This document shows positions 21,839-31,918 of a DNA stretch of 64,000 nt, piece after piece. Numbering within the stretch: position 1 is the first letter of the stretch; each line of letters starts with the position of its first letter. The notes beneath the pieces are model-generated. The model had not been told where the DNA came from. It saw nothing but the letters and a program-made list of their open reading frames with translations, and made no database searches. Source of the DNA: Pyropia haitanensis (taxonomy: Eukaryota > Rhodophyta > Bangiophyceae > Bangiales > Bangiaceae); the NCBI GenBank assembly GCA_008729055.1, contig SDUX01000010.1:2123090-2187089 (forward strand), given 5' to 3'. Made by a program: the position numbers and the translations under genes.

Positions 21839-22599
21839 CAAACGGCGCTTCCTTCTGTCGTACAGCAACCGGCGTCCCCCCGTCCCGCCCCGCAAAGACG
21901 GGGCACCCCCGCTGGCCGCACCCGACTGGAAACCAATGTGCATGGTATGCGGCTTGTTCCGTTGCGGTTTCAGGCCGCCCACGCTTGGAACAGAGCGCAA
22001 CCGCCGGGTAGTGGCGGTGCGTCGGGCGCCCTCGTGGGCTTCCTTCCTGGCTGCTTCTCTCACAGTGACGGCTGGGGGCTCTTTTTTGCGTTGACTCTGG
22101 GCAAGTCGACCATATCGTGTCCAGTGGTACCCACTTTTTCGTTCAGGTCCATGGTGGGGGCGGCAAATGGCTGGTTTGGGCACGAAATGAGCACCAGGGG
22201 GGAAGGTAGCGAGGGGACTGCGTGGGACACAGGTCTGAGTACGGGGGCGACCACAGACACTGCATGCTTCTTCAACCGTTGTGTTCCTCTTTTGGCCTGT
22301 ATGCGTTCCGTGTGGACGGAGCCCTCTGGTGCAGAAGACAGAGGCCTGCTGAGAGGGAAAGGCGCCCCAGGGGCACCGCTGGTGACTTTCAAACTCTTGT
22401 TTCTGTGCCGCCAACAACTCTGACCGCCGAAAGCCACTGTTGCGCTACAGATACACTGGTGCTTGTCCATACTGGGTCGTAGGAGCACGGTAGGTACACG
22501 TCGTGCCATGGGGGTACCGTGCAGGCGCTGTTTGACAGTGTTCCCGATGTTTGTGGACTGTTTGAAGTGTACAGGCGTTTTCAGCGCCTTCTCTTTGGT
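21839..22599 (+). repeat. Left arm of 761-bp near-perfect inverted repeat
   Basis: Pairs base for base with 22744-23504 (coordinates sum to 45343 with no gap). I found only isolated mismatches, for example near 21865 and 22580. Composition is about balanced, unlike the surrounding DNA. Frames on both strands are open but match no family I know. Confidence 0.92.
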
Positions 22600-22743
22600 A
22601 TGCACAGTGCCAATCCAGAAAGAGTTCGTCATACATCCGAGACAACCTACCTCTGCCCCTGAGTGGCATTACAAACCAAGGTGACCGCGACAGGTACGCG
22701 TCGAACAAAGTGACACTCTCTGTTTCAGAAGCAGTGGACACTG

Positions 22744-23504
22744 ACCAAAGAGAAGGCGCCAAAAACGCCTGTACACTTCAAACAGTCCACAAACATCGGG
22801 AACACTGTCAAACAGCGCCTGCACGGTACCCCCATGGCACGACGTGTACCTACCGTGCTCCTACGACCCAGTATGGACAAGCACCAGTGTATCTGTAGCG
22901 CAACAGTGGCTTTCGGCGGTCAGAGTTGTTGGCGGCACAGAAACAAGAGTTTGAAAGTCACCAGCGGTGCCCCTGGGGCGCCTTTCCCTCTCAGCAGGCC
23001 TCTGTCTTCTGCACCAGAGGGCTCCGTCCACACGGAACGCATACAGGCCAAAAGAGGAACACAACGGTTGAAGAAGCATGCAGTGTCTGTGGTCGCCCCC
23101 GTACTCAGACCTGTGTCCCACGCAGTCCCCTCGCTACCTTCCCCCCTGGTGCTCATTTCGTGCCCAAACCAGCCATTTGCCGCCCCCACCATGGACCTGA
23201 ACGAAAAAGTGGGTACCACTGGACACGATATGGTCGACTTGCCCAGAGTCAACGCAAAAAAGAGCCCCCAGCCGTCACTGTGAGAGAAGCAGCCAGGAAG
23301 GAAGCCCACGAGGGCGCCCGACGCACCGCCACTACCCGGCGGTTGCGCTCTGTTCCAAGCGTGGGCGGCCTGAAACCGCAACGGAACAAGCCGCATACCA
23401 TGCACATTGGTTTCCAGTCGGGTGCGGCCAGCGGGGGTGCCCCGTCTTTGCGGGGCGGGACGGGGGGACGCCGGTTGCCGTACGACAGAAGGAAGCGCCG
23501 TTTG
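22744..23504 (-). repeat. Right arm of 761-bp near-perfect inverted repeat
   Basis: Reverse complement of 21839-22599. The two arms are separated by a 144-bp unique loop (22600-22743). Whole structure is 1.67 kb and could extrude as a hairpin, or represent two inverted copies of a small element. Confidence 0.92.
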
Positions 23505-23814
23505 AGATAGCCCAAAGCTTGTGGTTTTCTAGCAGGCTACTTGAGGTTTGGATGAGCCAGATCGGAAGAATTCGTCCATTTGGGCTGGTCGTGGTCGTTG
23601 GCCAGTGTCATGTTTCACCAGAACCAAGGACGTTGGCCAATCTTTTCAGTTTTATGGGCACGTTTCCGGTCTGGATGGTTGCACGGGATCGCCTGCGACG
23701 TTTCCTGCCGTTTTGCCGCCAGATTGCTGCTCGGGAGGTGTGCGCCTTTGCCGTCTCTTCTTGTCTGGCACGGCAGTCCCCCAGCGCTTTCCCCCGCTCT
23801 TTCCCCGCACCACG

Positions 23815-25295
23815 ATGGACACAACTGTGGCTTCGTTTGATTCGGCGCAGCGTGCCGTTTGGGCGTCTTTCCTGGGTGGCAAGAACGTGGCTATTTTGGG
23901 TCCCGCAGGCTGCGGCAAGTCCCGCGTCCTGCATCCCTGCATCGCCGAGGCGCGTCGGCGTTATGGTGATGAAGCCGTCCTCATCATGGCCTGGACTTGG
24001 GCGGCCGCGTATCAGATTGGCGGGCGGTCGTACCACTCTTACTTGGGCATCAGCCCCACCGAGTACTCCAAGCAGCGGACGCTCGAGATGGTTCGGGCCA
24101 ACGCGCGCATTCGCGTCAACTTGGAGCGGTCGCGGGTGGTGATCATCGACGAGGCGCCGACCATGACCAGCCATCACTTCGCTCTGCTGGAGTACGTGCT
24201 GCGCTCCTTGTCCCCTGCGCACATGCAGGGGACGCCCTGGGGTGGGCGCCAAGTTATCTGTACGTGTGGGTGCCAGCGCTCTCTGATTTTGTCTATCCGC
24301 TACTTCTTTGTTGTCCTCCTTGTCAAGCTGGTCTCTATCTCCATTGTACACGATACTAACGCTGTGGTGTGCGCTGTCTTTGGCTTTTTGCTTGGGCCCC
24401 GGTTGCCTTGTTTCTGGCTTGGGTGCCCCGAAGAGCAGTGGCCGGAGATCCATGCCAGCTCGGTGCCGTACGCCACGCTGAGAGCGACGCGCAGCCGTTC
24501 ATGTATGAGACGGTGACCTGGCGCCAGACTATGGGAGGCGCGTGGGGCACCACGCACGTCCTGAGTGGCGCGCACCGCCAGGCCAATGACCCGGGGCTGT
24601 TGCACGCGCTGCGCCGCATCCGCGTCGGTGAGCAAACCGACGCGGACATCACTATGTTGAACGGCACGTCGGTTGGGGTGTCGGACGCTGTGTGGAGATC
24701 CCACACCCAGGTGCGCGCAACAAACAAGGCTGTGGACGAGGTGAACAACAGGTGCCTGGCGCAGTTGCCCAGCCCAGCTGCCAGCTACTTTGCCCAAGAC
24801 CAAGTCTTTGTCGAGCACCCAAGGCGCCAGCAGTACGCGCTAACTCGGCTGGAGGAGATGGCGGCGGTGCACAAGGTGTTCAAGATTGGGGCTGTGGTGA
24901 TTACGTCGCGCTTCGTTGAGTCGGTGCCCTCCGGCTCGCAGGGGAAGGTCACTGGTCTGGTTCCCGACGATTGCGTCGTCTGTGACTTTGGGGGTACGGA
25001 GGTGCGCGTGCGGGCGTGCGCGTTTGACGTGACCGACAACTGCGGGGTGAAGCTAGGGACACGCAGGCAAATTCCGCTCGTGTTGGGGTGGGCAGTGACG
25101 ATCCACAGGTGCCAGGGGCTCACCCTAGACACGCTTGCGATTGATTTTTCCGTCCAGCATTGGCGGAAGGAGGGCCTCGTCTACTCTGGGTTGTCGCGCT
25201 GCCGCAGTTTGAGTGGGCTATTGGTGCGTGGTTTGCGGCACGAGCTTGTTGTCGTGAGTCGGCGCGCCATAGACTTCTACAATGCCCTCCTGTGA
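23815..25295 (+). CDS. PIF1-like DNA helicase, two exons
   Basis: Read as join(23815..24259, 24439..25295), 433 residues. ATG 23815 sits in CACGATGGAC. Exon 1 carries Walker A GPAGCGKS (residue 29) and Walker B VVIIDEAPTM (Asp 112). The intron 24260-24438 (179 nt, GTACGT..CAG) splits the PIF1 motif so that splicing gives GGRQVILAGDPCQLGAVR; unspliced, the protein would stop at 24516. Exon 2 has the SF1B C-terminal motifs TIHRCQGLTLDTLAID and YSGLSRCRSLSGLLVRGL. PIF1-family helicases unwind DNA 5'-3' and resolve G-quadruplexes and forks. The protein is compact, with no extra domain such as a Helitron Rep. It lies inside the candidate KDZ element, between the palindrome and the minus-strand unknown gene, so it may be element cargo rather than a host gene. 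Confidence 0.85.
24260..24438 (+). other. Spliceosomal intron of the PIF1-like gene
   Basis: 179 nt, GT..AG, phase 1, with a T-rich 3' half. Predicted from restored continuity of the conserved GGxQVIxxGD motif across the junction. Confidence 0.8.
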
Positions 25296-25491
25296 TGTTT
25301 GTCGCTGGGTGCATCTTGATGAGCGGGCATGTGTGCATGTTGTGGTGCATGTCATTGTGCATGCCATTCGTGTTTTCTGTCAATGCTTTCTTGTGCGTGT
25401 TCCAGGAGAGCGCGTGTGTTGCCTTCAACAAAAGAGACCATCCTTTCGTCGTGCAAAGTCGCTTTTGATCAACACAAACAAGCACTCTACG

Positions 25492-28085
25492 TCATCGTAT
25501 GTAAAGAGCATGCCAGAGAAACAATCGCATCAAAGGAGCAGAGCCAGGACCGACACCACACGCTTCCCTCATGGTGGAGGGCGCAAAGTCTGCGAAGTGC
25601 ACCTTCTTCTGGTGTTGATAGGAAGTCGACTCGTACAGCAGCGTCTTGAAGGGATAGTCCGCGTGCTCCTGCCCCGCACTTGGGACCACACCGTACACCT
25701 CCACGGCGGGCATCCTCTGCGTCACGAGCTCGACATCCGCGTCGCTGCACTGGGGTGGTGACAGCCGCCACACGAGCCCGGTTCCAAGCAGCACTCTGTT
25801 GTCATCAGCCGCCGGCCGATCGTAGAGGTTGACTCGTTTTCTGCACCGATAACCAGACTCAAAAAAACATACCAGTAGCTGGGAGACAAAGCTGCTGTCA
25901 GTAGCAGCTCCCAGCGTCATGAAAAAAGCAAGCAGCGACGTCAAACCAGCCAGCGGCGCAGCCGAACTTACCCGATGGATGCGACAGTCCACACGGATCT
26001 GGTCATGTTGGCACAGTGAGCCAGTGTGGTGGGTCCTGGGCCAGCACCACGTGGCTCCAAGCAGTACTCGGGGTCGAGGGCAAAGGGGTACTGCAAACAT
26101 GAGGCACCAGGGGCAAGTTGCCCCAAAAAGACAGACACCACGTCAGAGCGCATAGCGGCACCATGGTAGTCGGCCAGACCCGGGCATATGGATCCTGTCC
26201 CGACGAGGGCGCCATCCATGTACACGGCGGAGGCGACGAAAGAGGCCACCTTCCGCTCGGCCTCCTCAATCGACCTAGCAGCTGCTGCAGCAGCCGCTGC
26301 AGATGCAGCATTGGCACCACCGCGGGCGCCCTCTTTGTGGGCAGCACCCCATCCTCCTCGACCACGACCCCGGCCGCGTGGACCAGCGGACGCGCCGCCT
26401 TCCCGACCACTAGGTCCCAGTCCCCCACCGCGGTGTGTGGTTGCCGCTTCCCCACCACCACCGCCGGCTGCTAAGCCTCCACCCCCGCGGCCATCGGAGG
26501 AGCCGCCGCGCTCAGCTCTGGCAGCCACGCCGGCCACCCTGTCGCCGGCCGACACGTCGACACCCCCGCCGCCCACGGCCGCGCCAGCTTCCCCACCACC
26601 ACCGCCGGCTGCCAAGCCTCCACCCCCGCGGCCATCGGACGCACCGCCGCGCTCACCTCTGGCGGCCACGCTGGTGTCCCTGTCGCCGGTCGACATATCG
26701 CCAACCCCGCCGCCCTCGGTCGCGCCGTCGCCCCCACTGTTGTCACGTGTACCTCCACTTTCACGTCCACCGGAATCGGCGCCGACGTTGACACCATCAC
26801 GAAGATCTTCACGTCCGACGCCATTGGCATCGGCGCCAGCACCGCCACTTGCGACACCAGCTGACGTCAGTGCCTTGCCCGCCTTGCGCTTCTTGCCCAC
26901 CTGGCTGGGCGCCGCATCCCCAATGACAGCACCGCCTTGGAAGTGGCGGAGGAGGGACATGAACGCAGTGTCGTTCAGGTGGACCATCAAAAGGACGACG
27001 GCCAGACAGCGAGGGACCTTGAAGTCGGCGTTATTGGCAAAGCGCGGCTCTGCCTCTGTGATCTTCGCGCCGCGCTTGCCCTTCTGCCACACGACGGTCG
27101 CGCCGCGGGCTACGTCGGGCGTGGCATTCTCAAATGTGTAGCGGATGCCTGTGCGCTTGGCGACGTTGAAGAGGTACAGGCTCATAAACTCAAACAGACG
27201 CGCGCCCAAGGCGCCCGCCCTCGTCGTGTTGTGCTTGGTGAGCGCGTCCGTCACCTGCTTGACGATGGTTGCTGGAATGATGTACTCACGCGCCGTGGCC
27301 GCCGGGGGGTCCACCGTCACTCCGTCGACCAGAGAGGGGAGCTGCAACCGTGGGGGCAGCTTTGTCAGCCACGGTATGAGCACGGGAAACGAGCTTCCCT
27401 GCGCGGGAGACCGTGGGCGAGGAAGAGGCGGTCGAAGAGCCAGCGCCGCGGCGCCACCTTGACCTCCTCCGCTGACCGAGCCACCGCCGGCGCCCCCCGG
27501 AAGAGTAGATGGCGCGACAGGAGGCAGACCGCCGAGCGGCGCGACAGTGGGGGGCCCAGCAGGTGGTGCTTCAGGGCGGGGTTGTGCAAGCGGCGCTGCC
27601 GAGGAGGAAGGTGCAGGCGGCGCTGATGAGGCTTGAGGGAGACGTGCAGGCGGCGTTGGTGGCGAAGCACTGAGGGGGGTTGGTGCCGCTGGCTTACCAG
27701 GCCGCGGCGACGGCGGCGGTTCAGGACGAGCGGGAGTGCGGCCGTCGACCAGCGAGGCATCAGCGCTGCCGTCGTTCCGGGGCCGCGGGCGTGGGCTCGT
27801 GGACGCGGCCACCACTTGTAGTGCCTGCACCATGCCGTCGACGCTGCTCGCGACTGCATCCAGCGCGACGTCAGACGTACACTCGGCCACGCCCGTCCCG
27901 TGCAGCACGTAGCCACCGACTCCCTCCCGCGGGCCGCACACAACGGCCAGCACCATGCGCCGCCCCAGCACGCTCTCCATCTTGGTGGCAACGAATTGTA
28001 AGACGTCTGCCAGCGCGGAAGCGCTGCTCGTGGGGGGGAAGCCGAGAGAAGAGAAGACGGAGCCACAGTCGCCGCACGCGTCCAT
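25492..28085 (-). CDS. Unrecognised two-exon gene in the candidate element
   Basis: Read as complement(join(25492..25840, 25972..28085)), about 820 residues from ATG 28085. The frame is open to 28163 upstream and the 5' end is uncertain. The donor (GTAAGT at 25966-25971) interrupts codon ATC-GG; the acceptor GGTGCAG ends at 25841. Splicing joins SVWTVASIG to KRVNLYDRPAADDNRV and keeps 115 more codons open. Visible parts: an N-terminal strand-rich segment (VLVVAMDACGDCGSVFSS..VVCGPREGVGGYVL), a Pro-rich linker, a conserved-looking domain (EYIIPATIVKQVTDALTKHN..FMSLYLFNVAKRTGIRYTFEN..KVPRCLAVVLLMVHLND), and a Gly-rich linker with a 47-residue repeat (26451-26720). A C-terminal domain follows (CLQYPFALDPEYCLEP..EVYGVVPSAGQEHADYPFKTLLYESTSY). 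I do not recognise the family. It is tail to tail with the helicase gene, only 196 bp apart, which suggests a shared unit. Confidence 0.6.
25841..25971 (-). other. Spliceosomal intron of the unrecognised gene
   Basis: 131 nt, perfect GTAAGT donor and pyrimidine-flanked CAG acceptors. An alternative acceptor (CCCAG about 50 nt upstream) would give a frame that stops after about 50 codons, so the longer intron is preferred. Confidence 0.65.
26451..26732 (-). repeat. 141-bp in-frame tandem repeat (47 codons)
   Basis: The CCCACCACCA block at 26451 recurs at 26592. The repeat adds two Gly-rich, Arg-containing units (SDGRGGGGLAAGGGGGEA core) to the unrecognised protein and keeps the frame. Confidence 0.7.
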
Positions 28086-29248
28086 GGCGACGACGAGAAC
28101 GGTGGTAGAACGAGGGAGGTTGCACAGAAGAGCGGGGAGCCGCCTTGGACGCTCAGCAGCCACGGTTGCGGCTGGTGTACGCGGGTCGTCGGCAACGGAA
28201 AGCGGCGGGTCAGTGCCGGTTGACAGGCCGCTGTGCGCTGGGGCGGTTGGACGACGGGTCGCGACGTGGCAGCCTCACCCGAGTCCCTCGCCGGCGCTAG
28301 GGGCATCCCGCCCTCCACACACCACCCAACATCCCCACCACCCGATGCTGTACGTACCCACACACACCCTCAGAGCCCACGCAACCCACCCATTGTTATG
28401 CATTGGTGGCACAGACGCGGGGCCCCATTGTCGGCTTTGAGACAGTGACGGCGCACGAGGCGGGGTCATTCGGTCGACGTAGAGTGGTGCGCAGGCTCGC
28501 CCACACCGCCTCGCGCCCTCGCGCGCGGCTCACGGATCTTTGACCGAAGGTACAGTACGCTGGTGCGCGGTCACGTACGTATGGCCATGCCCCACCAGCG
28601 GCCAAATTCTGACGTCGCTGTCGAGGGGCTTACAGGCGTTCTCTCTTCCTATCAACCCCCCCCTACATCTGGGCCGCCTCATGCGGCGAGGTATGCTCTC
28701 TACAGCAGCAGTCGTGAATAGCGACCGCTCAACCCATGTCGGACGCCACCGGCAGCCGCCGAGGCCACTTCCATCCGAGCACCCGCCGCAGCCATTGCCG
28801 CCCCCGGCTGCCGCCGCTGCCGCGGCCGCCCCGCGCCCGCCGTGGCCGCCCCCACCCCGCCAGCCGCCGCGGCCGGCCCCCCCCGCCAGCCGCCGTGGCC
28901 ACCCTTTCTCGGCAGCCCCCGCGGACGCGGCCGCCCCCCGACGCCCCCCGATTCCCCCCGGCGCGGCCGTTCCCCCCCGGCGGCTGCCACCCCCAGGGGG
29001 CTGCCACCCCCCGGCGGCCGCCACCGCCCGCGGCAATCACGGTCGCCACCCCCCAGAGGCCACCAAAGCCGCCCCCCCCCGGCGGCCACCACAGCCGCCC
29101 CCCCCCGGCAGCCACCACGGCCCCCCCTCCCCGCCGCCCCTCGCCGGCCCCCGCCGTCCCCCGCCGCCCGTTGCCACGGACGCCGTCCCTACCCCGGCGG
29201 CCGCCACGCCCCCCGCCGGCACGCGACGCTGCGGCGGGTGCCGGACGC
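28086..29248. other. Region upstream of the unrecognised gene
   Basis: AT-balanced to about 28740, then increasingly C-rich (Pro/Arg/Ala frames). May hold 5' exons of the minus-strand gene, since the likely protein continues above ATG 28085. No further gene was recognised. Confidence 0.4.
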
Positions 29249-30347
29249 CGGGGGCCGGGCGCCGGGTGCCGGGCGCCGGGTGCCGGGGCACAGGCGGCCG
29301 GGGCCGCGGGCCGGGCGGCGGCGGGCAGCGGGCGGCGGCGGGCGCCGCACGGCGAGCGACGCGCAGCGGGGGCCGGGTGCCGGGCGGCGGCGGGCGGCGG
29401 ACGGCGGCGGGCGCCGCGCGGCGGGCGCCGCGCGGCGGGGGCCGGGTGCCGGGCGGCGGCGGGCAGCGGGCGGCGGCGGGCGCCGCGCGGCGGGGGCCGC
29501 GCGGCGGGGGCCGCGCGGCGGGGGCCGCGCGGCGGGCGGCGGCGGGCGGCGGCGGGGGCCGCGCGGCGGGCGCCGCGCGGCGGGGGCCGGGTGCCGGGCG
29601 GCGGCGGGCAGCGGGCGGCGGCGGGCGCCGCGCGGCGGGCGCCGCGCGGCGGGGGCCGCGCGGCGGGGGCCGCGCGGCGGGCGGCGGCGGGCGGCGGCGG
29701 GGGCCGCGCGGCGGGCGCCGCGCGGCGGGGGCCGGGTGCCGGGCGGCGGCGGGCAGCGGGCGGCGGCGGGCGCCGCGCGGCGGGGGCCGCGCGGCGGGGG
29801 CCGCGCGGCGGGGGCCGCGCGGCGGGCGGCGGCGGGCGGCGGCGGGGGCCGCGCGGCGGGCGCCGCGCGGCGGGGGCCGGGTGCCGGGCGGCGGCGGGCA
29901 GCGGGCGGCGGCGGGGGCCGCGCGGCGGGGGCCGCGCGGCGGGGGCCGCGCGGCGGGGGCCGCGCGGCGGGGGCCGCGCGGCGGGCGGCGGCGGGCGGCG
30001 GCGGGGGCCGCGCGGCGGGCGCCGCGCGGCGGGCGCCGCGCGGCGGGTGGCGGCGGGCGGCGGCGGGGGCCGCGCGGCGGGCGCCGCGCGGCGGGCGCCG
30101 CGCGGCGGGTGGCGGCGGACGGCGGCGGGGGCCGCGTGGCGGGCGCCGCGCGGCGGGGGCCGCGCGGCGGGCGGCGGCGGGCGGCGGCGGGGGCCGCGCG
30201 GCGGGCGCCGCGCGGCGGGGGCCGCGCGGCGGGCGGCGGCGGGCGGCGGCGGGGGCCGCGCGGCGGGCGCCGCGCGGCGGGCGCCGCGCGGCGGGCGGCG
30301 TGCGGCGGGGGCCGGGTACCGGGCGGCGGCGGGCGCCGCGCGGCCGG
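29249..30347. repeat. GC satellite with 145-bp higher-order period
   Basis: Built of short GGCGGGCGCCGCGC / GGCGGGGGCCGCGC / GGCGGCGGGCGGC blocks. The rarer marker GCCGGGTGCC starts at 29441, 29586, 29731 and 29876, each exactly 145 bp apart. A variant (GCCGGGTACC) is at 30311, three further periods on. An earlier marker at 29372 is out of register. Every strand and frame is open because of composition; I do not call a protein. Confidence 0.88.
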
Positions 30348-30853
30348 GGGGGCCCCGCTGCAGGAGCCGGGGGCCGGGCAGCGCAGACCGCGATGGGAGG
30401 CGGGGCAGCCAGCGCGGTGCCGCGCACCCACGCTGGCACCGTGCGTGGGGGTAGGGCACGTGTCATGCGGCACGCGCACGCGGCCGGGCACGCGCCATGG
30501 CACGTGCCTAGGGCAGCCGCTGTCAGACGTGATGCTGCACTGCTGACTGGCACGGGGCCGTTTCGCAGTGACGTCGCGCGAGCGCGGCGGTCGCCAGCGC
30601 GACGGGCGCAGCCGTGGTGCGCGAGTGCGGCTCGCAGCGGATTGCGCTACCGAAGTGTACGGAAAAGAGAGGCTCCAGAGTTCTGTGCAAAAAACAATAT
30701 GGGCTGCAATGAGGACGCTGCTGCCGCTGCCAGTCCATGGATTTGAAGTCCATGCCGGGAAGTCCACCAGGTCCCTCCAGGGGGGCTCACGGGCCCCCCA
30801 CACGCACCCCTCGAATGCAGCGCCTGGTGGGGGGTTGGGATTCTGGACCTTGG
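30348..30853. other. Right subterminal region of the candidate element
   Basis: No gene recognised. Contains a 30730-30765 segment with the small inverted repeat TCCATGGATTTGAAGTCCATG. Confidence 0.4.
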
Positions 30854-30881
30854 GAATCCCAAGGCTGGTATTATCCTTCTT
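30854..30881 (-). repeat. Right terminal inverted repeat
   Basis: Reverse complement carries the 23-bp core shared with 15452-15474. The inner part forms a perfect CCTTGGGATTCCCAAGG palindrome. The outermost 5 bp (TTCTT on the plus strand) do not match the left end's AGGCG closely. Confidence 0.75.
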
Positions 30882-30890
30882 GGAGGTGTG
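30882..30890 (+). repeat. Candidate target-site duplication, right copy
   Basis: GGAGGTGTG, identical to 15438-15446, and the same distance from the terminal repeat. Confidence 0.6.
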
Positions 30891-31736
30891 GCTGGGCGTC
30901 GGTGGGGGAGAGGGGGGGTGCCGTGCCGCACCCCCCCCCCCCCCCCCCCATGGAGGGCCCCAGGACCGGTTTTTTTTTGCTTTGGCGGCGGGGGGGGGGG
31001 CGGGCGTCGCGGCCGGGCGGCGGCCAATCAAACCGGCGCGGCTGGCGCCGAGCTCTACGTAGGCCGTCTACGGTGGGGAGGGCCCGCTGGCGGCGGCGGC
31101 GGGGGGGGGGGGGGGGGGGGGAGGGCGCACGGTGGCCGCGGCGGGTGGCGCGAGAACGCGCGCGCGCATCGGTGCGCGGCGGGTGGGGCGCAGACACCGC
31201 AGAGGCCCCCCCCAGTGTTGTGGTATTTTTTTTGAATGGCGGCGGACGCCGCCGCCGTGCGCCGCCGCCGCGGCCTCGTCGACCACGGGGGATCCGGTGG
31301 GACTTGTTTCGCTTCCTGTGATCGTCCCAATTCTGGGACGGATCAACTTTATTCGTCTGGGACTCTGTCCGTTTGGTATGTGATTCGGGCATACTGTTTG
31401 ATGCTTGGCAGGAATGGGATGATGCATGGGAGCGCCCCGCCCCAACGTGCCGCTGCGCCGCCAAACCCGTGAACCCGCCGAGATACCCCCCCCCCCCCCC
31501 CGAGAGCTTCAATCCCTGTCAATCACGGTGTCTGCACGTCGCGAGACGCCCGCGGGTGGCCGCTGTGTCACTTGGAAGCCTCTCGACCATTGGCTTCCAG
31601 ACGGCCAACGGTGCGCTGCCCGCGTGGCGTAGGGGTGCTCCCACCTTGGTGGCCACTGGTGGTAAGCCATATTCGGACTGTTTGCCACGATGCGTCCACG
31701 GCGAGACGGGCCTTCCACGGTCGTGGCGGCGGCGTC
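30891..31736. other. Intergenic region upstream of the Cu-ATPase
   Basis: G and C homopolymers (30931-30949, 31099-31120, 31488-31500) in the first half, more balanced sequence from 31290 on. No gene recognised. The last part is presumably the ATPase promoter. Confidence 0.45.
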
Positions 31737-31743
31737 TATAAAG
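31737..31743 (+). promoter_or_regulatory. TATA-box-like element
   Basis: TATAAAG in an otherwise GC-rich context, about 180 bp upstream of the first ATG of the Cu-ATPase (31919). Confidence 0.4.
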
Positions 31744-31918
31744 CCGCTCTGCCTTTCCACACTCGGCTGATGACAGTTGTCGCTCTCCGCGCACGCAACG
31801 GGTCGTGTGGTGCGCAGGCGAGTGAGTGCAGGCGGTCGCCGTCGGGGTGGTGGCGTTGGTAGCGTTGGTCGTCCGTCTGCTCCGCGTGGTTGTGTGCCCG
31901 CCCCCGTGGTCGCCACGA

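Larger units (their letters stand above)
15447..30881 (+). mobile_element. Candidate 15.4-kb KDZ-type DNA transposon with helicase and unknown cargo
   Basis: Bounded by inward-facing terminal repeats (15447-15474 and 30854-30881) and a 9-bp direct repeat outside each end. It contains in order: a KDZ/HMGXB3-like transposase (+), a 2 x 761-bp palindrome, a PIF1-like helicase (+), an unrecognised two-exon gene (-) and a 145-bp GC satellite. Seen directly: the ends, direct repeats and genes. Known: KDZ/Zisupton-type DNA transposons carry a transposase of this class and leave short duplications of about 8 bp. Inferred: that these two ends belong to one unit and that the helicase and unknown gene are its cargo. 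The alternative is a nested set of independent insertions whose outer ends match by family. Confidence 0.6.

Noticed and set aside
21773..22417. Possible piggyBac- or IS-type transposase fragments in the palindrome arms
   Set aside because: Frames of about 200 codons exist with Cys/His/Arg-rich sequence, but I could not identify a catalytic motif or a family, so I keep it as a repeat only.
23815..25295. Helitron
   Set aside because: The helicase is PIF1-like, but no HUH/Rep domain is fused or adjacent, and the outer ends are inverted repeats with a duplication, unlike Helitron ends.
28540..30746. Open frames of 450-670 codons on both strands over the GC satellite
   Set aside because: All six frames are open because the satellite lacks A and T; products are pure Arg/Ala/Gly/Pro repeats.
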